Made by a program: the position numbers and the translations under genes. A model generated the notes under the pieces. That model was not told the origin of the DNA and did not search any database. It worked only from the letters and a program-made list of their open reading frames with translations. Of a DNA stretch of 16,115 bases, positions 6,103-13,091 are shown in pieces. Within the stretch, counting starts at the first letter, position 1; the number at the start of each line of letters is the position of its first letter. This DNA comes from Patescibacteria group bacterium UBA6102. Lineage in GTDB: Bacteria > Patescibacteriota > Minisyncoccia > Minisyncoccales > UBA5738. The stretch covers positions 6,193 through 22,307 of the forward strand of contig DIWQ01000059.1 of NCBI GenBank assembly GCA_002423555.1. The letters run 5' to 3'.

Positions 6103-6227
6103 GCAACCACTCACTGGGTTTAAAATTCTTTTGCCAGGGTCTAACCGCTCGCGTTATCCCTCGGATTACCTCGGGGTAAGCGCGAGAGATAAATCATTAA
6201 AATGCAATACCTACGGTGAGTGGTTGC
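6103..6227. repeat. Nested ~125-bp palindromic element between hepT2 and secE
   Basis: The outer arms 6103-6114 and 6216-6227 are perfect 12-bp reverse complements. The inner arms 6148-6160 and 6173-6186 pair with one bulge and one mismatch. The inside shares AGGGTCTAACC (6136-6146) with the inverted repeat at dcd (3465-3475, opposite strand). There is no ORF of note. It looks like a MITE-like or REP-like palindrome. Confidence 0.65.
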
Positions 6228-6237
6228 GTTATATCGG

Positions 6238-6597
6238 TTATTTAAACAATTTATCTTTACCCATCTCATCCAAGATTGTTTTGATTTGCGATTTTAACCT
6301 GGGCAAATCCTCTTTTGCGGTTTGCCATGTTTTTTTGGCGTTAATGCCAAAATATTCATGAACAATCACATCCCTGAAGCCGCACATATATTTCCAAGGA
6401 ATATCTTTGTGCTCGGCCTTGAAATTTCTTGATACGTTTTTTGCCGCCTCGCCGATAATCGCAAATCTCATTACTACCGCGTCAAGCAAAGCCGAATTCT
6501 GCGAAAATTCTTCAAAAAATAATTTCCCAAGATATTTTTCAATCAAAATAATGCTGTCGTAAATATCGGTTATAAATAATTGCTGATCTCTTTTCAT
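6238..6597 (-). CDS. HepT-like HEPN ribonuclease toxin, module 2
   Basis: This intact 119-aa HEPN protein carries the HepT fold landmarks: FITDIYDSIILIEKYL (8-23), LDAVVMRFAIIGEAAKNV (38-55), IPWKYMCGFRDVIVHEYF (66-83). R75, H80 and Y82 form the RX4HXY motif in which Arg/His are needed for RNase activity and the Tyr is the AMPylation target in characterised homologues. It starts in an ATGA overlap with mntA2, so the pair is translationally coupled with the antitoxin first. It is all-helical with no membrane segment. Its RNA target cannot be predicted from sequence. It is paralogous to the broken hepT1 about 2.1 kb away, though clearly diverged. Confidence 0.88.
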   Translation of the reverse strand: MKRDQQLFITDIYDSIILIEKYLGKLFFEEFSQNSALLDAVVMRFAIIGEAAKNVSRNFKAEHKDIPWKYMCGFRDVIVHEYFGINAKKTWQTAKEDLPRLKSQIKTILDEMGKDKLFK

Positions 6598-6878
6598 AGC
6601 ACTGGAATTTGCGCGCTTAAAACCGAATCTTTGATTATCGGTTTAATGCATTCATACTCCACCAAATCAACCTTTCGCTTTAGCGCCGCCTCCAATTCCA
6701 GTTTCAACGCCACCATTCCCAACAAACCGATTTTATCGGGAACATCCACCAGCAGATCAATATCGCTGTTCTTTTTTTGCTCTCCGCGAGCATAAGAACC
6801 AAAAACCGCCGCCTTCTTCACGCCGTATTTTTTAAAAATTCTCGTGCATTTTTTTTTAATAACTTTTTCTATCTCCAT
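6594..6878 (-). CDS. MntA-like minimal nucleotidyltransferase (antitoxin), module 2
   Basis: This 94-aa protein has FGSYARGEQKKNSDIDLL: G27-S28, a ten-residue spacer, then D39 and D41; D71 in KRKVDLVEY is the likely third carboxylate. It belongs to the MNT (DNA polymerase beta-like) family that AMPylates HEPN toxins. YGVKKAAVFGS is shared exactly with MntA of module 1. It ends in an ATGA overlap with hepT2. Its start codon lies 6 nt after a -10-like box, so translation may be leaderless. Upstream lies gyrB, co-directional and about 97 nt away, so read-through from gyrB is also possible. Confidence 0.88.
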   Translation of the reverse strand: MEIEKVIKKKCTRIFKKYGVKKAAVFGSYARGEQKKNSDIDLLVDVPDKIGLLGMVALKLELEAALKRKVDLVEYECIKPIIKDSVLSAQIPVL

Positions 6879-6884
6879 GCCTCA

Positions 6885-6912
6885 ATCTTAACACAAACGC
6901 CCCAATCCACAA
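6885..6912 (-). promoter_or_regulatory. Candidate leaderless promoter of mntA2-hepT2
   Basis: On the minus strand TTGTGG (6907-6912), a 16-bp spacer and TAAGAT (6885-6890) are followed by 6 nt and the mntA2 ATG. This is the same spacing as at mntA1, although the two sequences differ. Confidence 0.45.
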
Positions 6913-6974
6913 GCAGACCTTTTAGATTTTGAGATTTGGTTCTGGGTTCCGCGTTCTGAGTTTTGGCATATTCA

Positions 6975-8900
6975 TTATATGTCCAGGTTTTTCACGGTTT
7001 TGGCGTAGGTTTGAATGAATTTTTTGCGCGGCAGAACCTCATCGCCCATCAGCATATCAAAAGTGGCGTCGGCTTCCTGGGCGTCTTCAACTTGCACTTG
7101 CAGTAACATCCGGTTGCGCGGGTTCATCGTGGTTTCCCACAATTCCTCGGCATTCATTTCCCCCAACCCTTTATACCGTTGCAGATTCAATCCCGGCTTG
7201 TTGAAAGTTTTCAGAATACTTTCTTTTTCATCTTCGGTATAGGCATAACGCACCTCCTTGCCCGCGGCCATTTTATAGAGCGGCGGCTGAGCAACATAAA
7301 GATAACCCTTTTCAATGATCGGCTTGAAATAACGGAAAAAGAGCGTCAGCAGAAGCGTGCGAATATGGCCGCCGTCGGTATCGGCATCGGCCATAATCAC
7401 AATGTGATGATAGCGCAGTTTTTCCAGATTGAAATCATCGGCCACCGCGGTGCCCAGCGCGATAATCAATGACTTGATTTCCTTTGATTCCAGCATCTTG
7501 TCCAATCGGGCGCGTTCCACATTCAAAATCTTGCCGCGCAAGGGCAGAATCGCCTGAAAACGGCGATCGCGCGCTTGCTTTGCCGAACCGCCGGCGGAAT
7601 TCCCTTCCACGATATAGATTTCCGAATCTTCGGGACGGCGCGAAGAACAATCCGCCAATTTGCCGGGCAAAGACAAACCGTCCAAAATCCCCTTGCGCAA
7701 CACCGTTTCACGCGCGGCCTTGGCGGCTTTGCGCGCTTTGTGCGACAAAATACACTTTTCCAGAATCGCCCGCGCGTCGGCGGGATTTCGCTCCAAGAAA
7801 TCGGTCAACGCCTCCGATACCACCGTTTCCACCGCGCTTTTGGCTTCGGGATTGCCCAATTTTCCCTTGGTCTGGCCTTCAAACTGCGGTTCGGCGATTT
7901 TGATGGAAACCACCGCGGTCAAACCTTCGCGCAGATCCTCTCCGGCCAGATTGTCGTCATTGGCTTTCAAAATGTTGTTCTTGCGGATATAATCGTTAAA
8001 AACCCGGGTCGTGGCCGCGCGAAAACCCGTCAAATGCGTGCCGCCCTCGTTGGTGACGATATTGTTGGCAAAACCTTGCTCCATTCCTTCAAATTCATCG
8101 GTATAGATAAACGCCGCCTCCACCGCCACGCCGTTCTTTTCGCCGTTGGCATAAAAAACGTTCGGGTGCAAAGCATTCTTTCCCCGCGTCAGATACTTCA
8201 CGTAAGAATACAGCCCTCCTTCAAAATAGAACGAGTAGGCCATTTCCGGCGCGATAGATTTGTTGATAACATTTATTTTCACCCCCTTGGTCAAATAAGC
8301 CTGCTGGCGTAAATGAGTGATGATTTTTTTGGGATCAAAGCGGATTTCTTTGAAAATTTGCGGATCCGGGTCAAATGTTATCGTTGTTCCATGCCCGTCG
8401 CACTTCCCGATCCTTTTAACCGTAGCGCGCGGTTTGCCGCGGTCATATTCCTGCACGTAAAGCCCGCCGTCGCGGCACACTTCGGCCTTGGACCAAGTGG
8501 ACAGCGCGCAGACCACCGACACTCCCACGCCGTGCAAACCGCCGGAAACCTGATAGGCCTTGTTTTCAAATTTGCCTCCCGCATGCAAGGTGGTCAAAAC
8601 GATTTGCAGGGCCGAAATCTTTTTTTGCGGATGAATGTCCACGGGAATGCCCCGGCCGTCGTCTTTCACCTGAATGCGGTTGTCGGGCAGTAAAATCACG
8701 TCAATGTTCTTGCAATAGCCGCCCATCGCCTCGTCCAAAGAGTTGTCCACCACTTCCCAAATCAAATGGTGCAAACCGTCCAAACCGGTGGAGCCGATAT
8801 ACATTCCCGGCCGCTTGCGCACCGGTTCCAGCCCTTCCAGCACCGAAATATCCTTAGCGCTGTATGATCCGTTATTTTTGTTTTTGTCGTCTTTCGCCAT
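6975..8900 (-). CDS. gyrB: DNA gyrase subunit B
   Basis: GyrB supplies the ATPase of gyrase, which introduces negative supercoils. The 641-aa length is that of the short bacterial GyrB lacking the extra insert of the E. coli protein. The GHKL ATPase shows GLEPVRKRPGMYIGSTGLD (23-41), VVDNSLDEA (50-58), DGRGIPV (81-87) and GGLHGVGVSVV (120-130); the transducer follows; the TOPRIM domain has VEGNSAGGSAKQARDRRFQA (431-450) with E432 and DADTDGGHIRT (505-515) with the metal-binding Asps. The C-terminal QRYKGLGEMNAEELWETTM (574-592) is a gyrase/topo IV hallmark. The family motif EGDSAGG reads EGNSAGG here (N434). ParE is the alternative, but KQARDRRFQAILPLRGKILNVE favours gyrase. The ATG at 8900 has no Shine-Dalgarno; no gyrA is adjacent. 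Confidence 0.95.
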   Translation of the reverse strand: MAKDDKNKNNGSYSAKDISVLEGLEPVRKRPGMYIGSTGLDGLHHLIWEVVDNSLDEAMGGYCKNIDVILLPDNRIQVKDDGRGIPVDIHPQKKISALQIVLTTLHAGGKFENKAYQVSGGLHGVGVSVVCALSTWSKAEVCRDGGLYVQEYDRGKPRATVKRIGKCDGHGTTITFDPDPQIFKEIRFDPKKIITHLRQQAYLTKGVKINVINKSIAPEMAYSFYFEGGLYSYVKYLTRGKNALHPNVFYANGEKNGVAVEAAFIYTDEFEGMEQGFANNIVTNEGGTHLTGFRAATTRVFNDYIRKNNILKANDDNLAGEDLREGLTAVVSIKIAEPQFEGQTKGKLGNPEAKSAVETVVSEALTDFLERNPADARAILEKCILSHKARKAAKAARETVLRKGILDGLSLPGKLADCSSRRPEDSEIYIVEGNSAGGSAKQARDRRFQAILPLRGKILNVERARLDKMLESKEIKSLIIALGTAVADDFNLEKLRYHHIVIMADADTDGGHIRTLLLTLFFRYFKPIIEKGYLYVAQPPLYKMAAGKEVRYAYTEDEKESILKTFNKPGLNLQRYKGLGEMNAEELWETTMNPRNRMLLQVQVEDAQEADATFDMLMGDEVLPRKKFIQTYAKTVKNLDI

Positions 8901-8901
8901 A

Positions 8902-9012
8902 GTTTCAAATTAAAAACTGAAAATGAAAAAATAAAAATGAAAATTTAAAACTAAAAACTATTAAAATGCATTTTCGGTTTTAGATTTTTAATTGTCGTTT
9001 TTCAATTTTAGT
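8902..9012. repeat. AT-rich palindromic spacer (pheT-gyrB)
   Basis: An A-rich half (8905-8960) and a T-rich half (8965-9012) are approximate reverse complements. Next to the gyrB start it carries TTTCAAATTAAAAA, also found next to the tsf start, and the 20-mer shared with the thyX spacer. No convincing promoter is visible within it. Confidence 0.55.
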
Positions 9013-9014
9013 TT

Positions 9015-11060
9015 TTAATTTTTAAATTTTTTCACGCGCCATTCGGGATTTTTTTCAATCGCCGCAATCGCCCCCGCTTGCCAGGCATCAATATCTTTGC
9101 CGTCAAGCGTTTTTTGGGCCGACCGCAAATGGAACCGAAAAAGAATGTTTTTTGATCTTCCGTCCGGGGAGACATAGGGCTTTCCGAGGATTTCGGTCAT
9201 TTCAATCAATTTTAATTTGTCGGCTTTCTTAACGGCGTTCGCCACGTCCGCGGACAGGGTTTGCGGCGGGACATCCACAGAAATGTCGCGCACCGCTTCC
9301 GGATGCGCCAAAATCGGCCGATATTCAATCTTTTCGGCGATATTTTGCGCCAAGCGCGTAAAATCAATTTCAAAAATCACCGGCGGTTCAATGCCGAGAT
9401 TATCGGCAATTTCACGGCGCAACCGCCCCAAAAAACCGACTTGTTTTTTGCCGGCCATAACCGCCGCGGATTGCGTCGAATCAAAAAACCCGGCCGCCGC
9501 ATCTTTATCTTGCCCCGGCAAAACCACCGAAAAATCTTTAACCCGCAAGCGCGCCGCCAAAAATTCCAGTGCACCTTTGGCGTCAGAAAACGAATCTTTG
9601 CGCGAGGCGCCGGCAAGCATTGCCGGTTCATCGCGCCGGTTTTTTTCAAAAATTTTACCGATCTCAAAGTGCCGCAGTGAATCAAATTCGCGGTTAGCGC
9701 AAAAATTTTTCAGCAAATTCATCAAAAGCGACGGACGCAAAAATCGCAAATCTTCATTGACCGGATTTTTAATTTCCAAAAGTTTTTCTTCGTTGATACC
9801 AAAATTCCGGCAATCCTTTTCCGAAATGAAAGAATGATTGCGGACTTCCGAATACCCCGCCGCGGCCATCAGGTCTTTTGCCGCACTTTTCGCCCGCCAA
9901 AAACGATTTTGGCGCGGCAAAATGATTTCGGTGCAAGGCGGTTTCGGCGCGATTTTTTCATAACCGCCGACACGTCCGATCTCTTCAACAATATCCTGCC
10001 AAACAGCGACATCGCCGCGTTCGGGCGACGGGACGATTTCCAAATCTTCGCGACCGCCGCGGCGAACCGCGAATCCCAGCGCCTCCAAATTCTTTTTGGC
10101 TACTGCCGTCTGGATTTCCGTACCCAGTAATTTTTCGGCCAGCGGCAGGTTAAGGATGATTTTCTTGACCGTCTCCGGATTTTGGCGCTTGTCAACCGCA
10201 CCGGCAAAAATCCGCCCGCCGCCGACGGAAACAATCAATTCCGCCGCGCGGTGTGCGGCAAACAAAATGCCGTGAGAGCCGATATTGTGCTCAAAACGAT
10301 AGGAAGCGTCCGTGCTCAATCCCAATGTTCGCGAAGTGCGGCGAATGGTTTTGGCATCAAAATTCGCCGATTCCAAAATGACGGTTTCGGTTTTGCCGTC
10401 GATTTCGGCCCGCTTGCCGCCTTTGATTCCCGCCAGCGCCAGCGCCCCGCCATCGTCGGCGATTACCGCCATCCACGGTTGCAGATTAAAATTCTTGCCA
10501 TCCAAAGTTTTAAAAGTTTCCTGCGCTTGCGCCGCCCGCACGATAATTTTTTTGGCTTTGCCGCGGCCGGCGGCCAATTTGTCCCAGTCAAACGCGTGCA
10601 GGGGCTGGCCGGTTTCCAGCATCGCGTAGTTCGTGGCATCCACCACGCTGTTGATCGCGCGCAAACCGCAAGCCTCCAGCCGGCGAACCATCCATGGCGG
10701 AGACGATTTGATTTTTGTTCCCGCCACCGCCATCGCCGCGTAACGCGGGCACGCTTCGGGATAGCGCACCTCAACGGCGATGATTGATTTGGCGGCGGCC
10801 TGGCCTGACTTTTTGTCCGCTTTGAATTTGATAAAATTTGGCTTTATTCCCAAGAACGCGCCGATCTCCCGCACCATTCCCAAATGCGACAAGCAATCCG
10901 GCCGATTGGACAAAATGTTAACGTCCAAAATCCAATCTTTTCTCAAAGTGACAATTTTTTCCACCTCAAAACCGCGCGCCAGAATCAAGTCCCCCAATTC
11001 GCGGGGCGCGGGAAGTTTTTTGTTGAAAAATGATTGCAACCACTCGTAGGAAAACAACAT
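9015..11060 (-). CDS. pheT: Phenylalanyl-tRNA synthetase beta subunit, short form without N-terminal OB domain
   Basis: PheT pairs with PheS (alpha2-beta2) to charge tRNA-Phe and edits mischarged tyrosine. From the ATG at 11060 it is 681 aa, against about 790-800 in most bacteria. B1 begins MLFSYEWLQSFF and runs through LARGFEVEKIV (28-38), then goes straight to LDVNILSNRPDCLSHLGMVR (46-64), so the roughly 110-residue EMAP-type tRNA-binding OB domain normally inserted here is absent. The B3/B4 editing region follows (INSVVDATNYAMLETGQPLH, 136-155), then B5, the catalytic-like core, and a C-terminal FDX-ACB domain (HPEAVRDISVDVP, LFRFHLRSAQKTLDGKDI). An upstream TTG at 11078 is open but less likely. 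pheS lies 143 nt upstream across an AT-rich spacer. Confidence 0.95.
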   Translation of the reverse strand: MLFSYEWLQSFFNKKLPAPRELGDLILARGFEVEKIVTLRKDWILDVNILSNRPDCLSHLGMVREIGAFLGIKPNFIKFKADKKSGQAAAKSIIAVEVRYPEACPRYAAMAVAGTKIKSSPPWMVRRLEACGLRAINSVVDATNYAMLETGQPLHAFDWDKLAAGRGKAKKIIVRAAQAQETFKTLDGKNFNLQPWMAVIADDGGALALAGIKGGKRAEIDGKTETVILESANFDAKTIRRTSRTLGLSTDASYRFEHNIGSHGILFAAHRAAELIVSVGGGRIFAGAVDKRQNPETVKKIILNLPLAEKLLGTEIQTAVAKKNLEALGFAVRRGGREDLEIVPSPERGDVAVWQDIVEEIGRVGGYEKIAPKPPCTEIILPRQNRFWRAKSAAKDLMAAAGYSEVRNHSFISEKDCRNFGINEEKLLEIKNPVNEDLRFLRPSLLMNLLKNFCANREFDSLRHFEIGKIFEKNRRDEPAMLAGASRKDSFSDAKGALEFLAARLRVKDFSVVLPGQDKDAAAGFFDSTQSAAVMAGKKQVGFLGRLRREIADNLGIEPPVIFEIDFTRLAQNIAEKIEYRPILAHPEAVRDISVDVPPQTLSADVANAVKKADKLKLIEMTEILGKPYVSPDGRSKNILFRFHLRSAQKTLDGKDIDAWQAGAIAAIEKNPEWRVKKFKN

Positions 11061-11061
11061 A

Positions 11062-11203
11062 AAAATTCTAATTTTCAATTACCAATTTTCAATTTTCATT
11101 GAATGACCAATTATTAATTATCAAACAAATACCGGTTATCCGTTTGAAAATTGAAACATTGAAAATTCATTGAAAACTGAAAAATGAAAACTGAAAAATG
11201 TTT
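11062..11203. repeat. AT-rich palindromic spacer (pheS-pheT)
   Basis: The T-rich half (about 11065-11101) is followed by the A-rich half (about 11142-11200), the reverse of the order in the other spacers. Within the A-rich half an 8-10-nt motif (GAAAACTGAAAAATG, 11172-11186) repeats directly. The two halves are roughly self-complementary. It separates two subunits that normally sit closer together. Confidence 0.5.
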
Positions 11204-12265
11204 TTAAAATTGATTTAGGAAGCGTTGGTCGCCGCCGTAAAAAAGCCGGATGTCATTGATTTTGTATTTAATCATCGCCAAACGGTCCAGCCCGGCGCCA
11301 AACGCGAATCCCCGCCACAAATCGGGATTGACCCCGGAATTTTTCAACACGTTGGGGTGCACCATGCCCGCGCCCATCACTTCCATCCAACCGGTTCCCT
11401 TGCACGCCGAACATCCCTTGCCCGCGCAATTCACGCACCGCAGATCAACTTCAAACGACGGCTCGGTGAACGGAAAAAACGACGGCCGTAATCGAATGTT
11501 GTCGGTATTTTCGGCCACGGCGCCTTCGCTACGGTGAAAAAATCTTTTGAAAAATTCACCAATCACTGCCTTAAAATTGGCCGCGGAAACATCTTTGTCC
11601 ACCATCAATCCTTCCACTTGGTAAAAATTCGGCATATGGGACGCATCCACCGCATCGCGCCGAAAACATCTTCCGGGAATGATGATCCGCAGTGGCGGCT
11701 GATGGCTTTCCATATAACGCACCTGGCCCGGACTGGTGTGCGGCCGCAAACATAATCCACCCTCCAAAAATAAGGTGTCAAACGCATCGCGCGCCGGATG
11801 ATCGGCCGGAATATTCAACGCGTCAAAATTATACCACTCGGTCTCAATCTCGCGGCTTTCCATTATTTCAAATCCCATCGTGCCGAAAATTTCGGTGATT
11901 TCCCGCTCCAGCAGGGTGAACGGATGCAAATGTCCCACCTTGGGACAAATTCCGGGCAAAGTCGGATCAAAAAAGTCCCGCTTGCCCTTATTATCAACCA
12001 CGGTTTTCCCCAATTCGGCCAATTTTTTCTCAACCGCCGCTGTCAGCTCCTTTTTGATTTCATTGGCGGCCACCCCCATTCTGCCGCGCTCCTCTTTTGG
12101 CAGTTTACCCAATAACTTAAAAAATTCACCCAAAACCCCGTCTTTGTCCAGATATTTTTTGCGGACAAAAAGAAGCTCGGCCTGATTGCCGGCGTTATCA
12201 ACCTCTTGGCTCGCTTCATTTTTTATTTTTTCCAAATCCGAATCTTGCATAGCATCTTTCTTCAT
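11204..12265 (-). CDS. pheS: Phenylalanyl-tRNA synthetase alpha subunit
   Basis: PheS carries the class II aminoacylation active site of PheRS. The 353-aa protein has an N-terminal coiled region (about 1-90), HPFTLLEREITEIFGTMGFE (114-133), HTSPGQVRYM (176-185), motif 2 with GRCFRRDAVDASHMPNFYQV (198-217) and motif 3 with GFAFGAGLDRLAMIKY (319-334). Before motif 3 there is a Cys4 group (C277, C280, C285, C288) of the CxxCx4CxxC type, a zinc-ribbon-like insert seen in part of the PheS family. The ATG at 12265 would leave a leader of only about 6 nt; the in-frame ATG at 12250 (MQDSDLEKIK) resembles the usual PheS N-terminus and is a realistic alternative. pheT follows. Confidence 0.96.
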   Translation of the reverse strand: MKKDAMQDSDLEKIKNEASQEVDNAGNQAELLFVRKKYLDKDGVLGEFFKLLGKLPKEERGRMGVAANEIKKELTAAVEKKLAELGKTVVDNKGKRDFFDPTLPGICPKVGHLHPFTLLEREITEIFGTMGFEIMESREIETEWYNFDALNIPADHPARDAFDTLFLEGGLCLRPHTSPGQVRYMESHQPPLRIIIPGRCFRRDAVDASHMPNFYQVEGLMVDKDVSAANFKAVIGEFFKRFFHRSEGAVAENTDNIRLRPSFFPFTEPSFEVDLRCVNCAGKGCSACKGTGWMEVMGAGMVHPNVLKNSGVNPDLWRGFAFGAGLDRLAMIKYKINDIRLFYGGDQRFLNQF

Positions 12266-12277
12266 CCGCGATACTTC

Positions 12278-12306
12278 ATTCTACTCCATTTAATACAAAA
12301 AAACAA
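12278..12306 (-). promoter_or_regulatory. Candidate promoter of pheS-pheT
   Basis: On the minus strand TTGTTT (12301-12306), a 17-bp spacer and TAGAAT (12278-12283) predict initiation near 12271. That is about 6 nt before ATG 12265 or about 21 nt before ATG 12250. Confidence 0.5.
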
Positions 12307-12340
12307 CACCACCGGCGCATCAAAAGAGAGGCTTGCAATC

Positions 12341-12362
12341 AAAAATCGCCGGCCAGGGCGAT
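12341..12362 (-). terminator. Candidate intrinsic terminator after the coiled-coil gene
   Basis: On the minus strand ATCGCC and GGCGAT (12357-12362 with 12345-12350) pair across a 6-nt loop, followed by TTTT and then GATTG. Outer A-T and G-U pairs can lengthen the stem. The U-run is short. It lies between the stop at 12394 and the pheS promoter. Confidence 0.45.
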
Positions 12363-12393
12363 CTTTGAATTTTTTGTTTTTTCGTCTTTTATC

Positions 12394-12819
12394 CTACCGG
12401 ACGGATTCCAGTTTTGCCACTCGTTTTTCCAAGATCAACAAATCTTTCTTGTCCGCCTTTTTCTCCATTTTTCTATCAATCACCACCGATTCGGCCATCA
12501 TTCCCTTAAACCCCATTCTCATTTCCGTTTTCATATCGCTCATTTCCGTTTTCATATCGCTTATCTCAGTCTTCATATCACTTATCTCTGCCTTCACATT
12601 ATTTATTTCCATTTTCATATCAATCCTCACATCATTGATCTCTTCTTTGAATTCTTTGCGGATTTCCTTGAATCCTCTTTCCATGCTCTCTTGCAACATC
12701 AAATTACCTTCAGCCACCAACTTAATCTCGTCACGCATATTTTCCAGCAAGACCACAAACTGATCTTCTCGCGAAGATCCTTGAATTTTGGTATTTTTTT
12801 TGCCGGTTTTGCCTGCCAT
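12394..12819 (-). CDS. Hypothetical coiled-coil protein with heptad repeats
   Basis: I do not recognise a named family. The 141-aa product starts with a short basic tail (MAGKTGKKNTK) and is then almost entirely charged helix. The centre holds repeated heptads such as EISDMKT and EMSDMKT (about residues 66-100) with hydrophobic a/d positions, ending with LLILEKRVAKLES. It has no signal peptide or membrane segment, so it is probably a cytosolic oligomerising rod. At DNA level the heptads are 21-bp tandem repeats, two of them identical. It has its own promoter-like sequence and terminator-like hairpin, so it is probably monocistronic. Composition suggests a structural or scaffolding role, but function is unknown. 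Confidence 0.75.
   Translation of the reverse strand: MAGKTGKKNTKIQGSSREDQFVVLLENMRDEIKLVAEGNLMLQESMERGFKEIRKEFKEEINDVRIDMKMEINNVKAEISDMKTEISDMKTEMSDMKTEMRMGFKGMMAESVVIDRKMEKKADKKDLLILEKRVAKLESVR
12520..12624. repeat. Five 21-bp tandem repeats inside the coiled-coil gene
   Basis: The units 12520-12540 and 12541-12561 are identical. The units 12562-12582, 12583-12603 and 12604-12624 are progressively diverged. Each unit encodes one heptad, so slippage would change rod length by whole heptads without a frameshift. Confidence 0.8.
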
Positions 12820-12829
12820 ACGTAATGGA

Positions 12830-12869
12830 ATTATAACTTGATTGTATCACGGCTCAATATTTTGCGCAA
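12830..12869 (-). promoter_or_regulatory. Overlapping candidate promoters of the coiled-coil gene
   Basis: On the minus strand one option is TTGAGC (12852-12857), 16 bp, TATAAT (12830-12835), which would start the mRNA about 3-4 nt before the ATG. The other is TTGCGC (12864-12869), 17 bp, TACAAT (12841-12846), giving a leader of about 15 nt. No Shine-Dalgarno is present. Confidence 0.5.
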
Positions 12870-12902
12870 AACCGGCAAACCGTGCGCGAAAAGCGCGAAA
12901 TG

Positions 12903-12974
12903 AGCCGAGGAGAGGACTTGAACCCCCAACCTACTGTTTACAAAACAGTTGCTCTGCCATTGAGCTACCCCGGC
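12903..12974 (-). tRNA. tRNA-Thr(UGU)
   Basis: The minus strand folds into a full cloverleaf of 72 nt including the discriminator: acceptor GCCGGGG with CCTCGGC (one G-U pair), D stem GCTC/GAGC, anticodon stem ACTGT/ACAGT around loop TTTGTAA with anticodon TGT at 12942-12940, variable AGGTT, and T arm GGGGG-TTCAAGT-CCTCT. The discriminator is U, and CCA is not encoded in the usual place (T then CA follows the acceptor). It reads ACA codons, and other Thr codons by wobble. Confidence 0.95.
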
Positions 12975-12984
12975 AAAGAACAGC

Positions 12985-13036
12985 AAAAAAAGTTAATGTT
13001 AATGTTAGCGGAGGTTAGTGGAGGTTTGACTTCCAC
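12985..13036. other. Short repeats and a hairpin upstream of tRNA-Thr
   Basis: GTTAAT is repeated in tandem from 12992, GGAGGTT occurs at 13010 and again at 13020, and 13018-13024 pairs with 13030-13036 (7 bp with one G-U, 5-nt loop). This is the upstream side of the tRNA. I see no clear -35/-10 pair. Confidence 0.3.
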
Positions 13037-13042
13037 TACTAC

Positions 13043-13061
13043 AAAAAACGCGAATCTCGCG
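13043..13061 (-). terminator. Intrinsic terminator of the rpsB-tsf transcript
   Basis: On the minus strand CGCGA (13061-13057), loop GAT and TCGCG (13053-13049) are followed by six T (13048-13043). It lies about 30 nt after the stop of the 187-aa gene and before tRNA-Thr. A competing outer stem (GCGGT/ACCGC) lies just upstream. Confidence 0.65.
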
Positions 13062-13091
13062 GTTTGCCGTTCACCGCAAAAAAGAAGTTTG

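Noticed and set aside
7575..8312. Plus-strand 245-codon open frame, antisense to gyrB
   Set aside because: It is the GC-biased complement of the conserved GyrB TOPRIM and transducer region, with no protein-like features.
12520..12624. CRISPR-like array
   Set aside because: The repeats are contiguous 21-bp units in a coding frame with no spacers.
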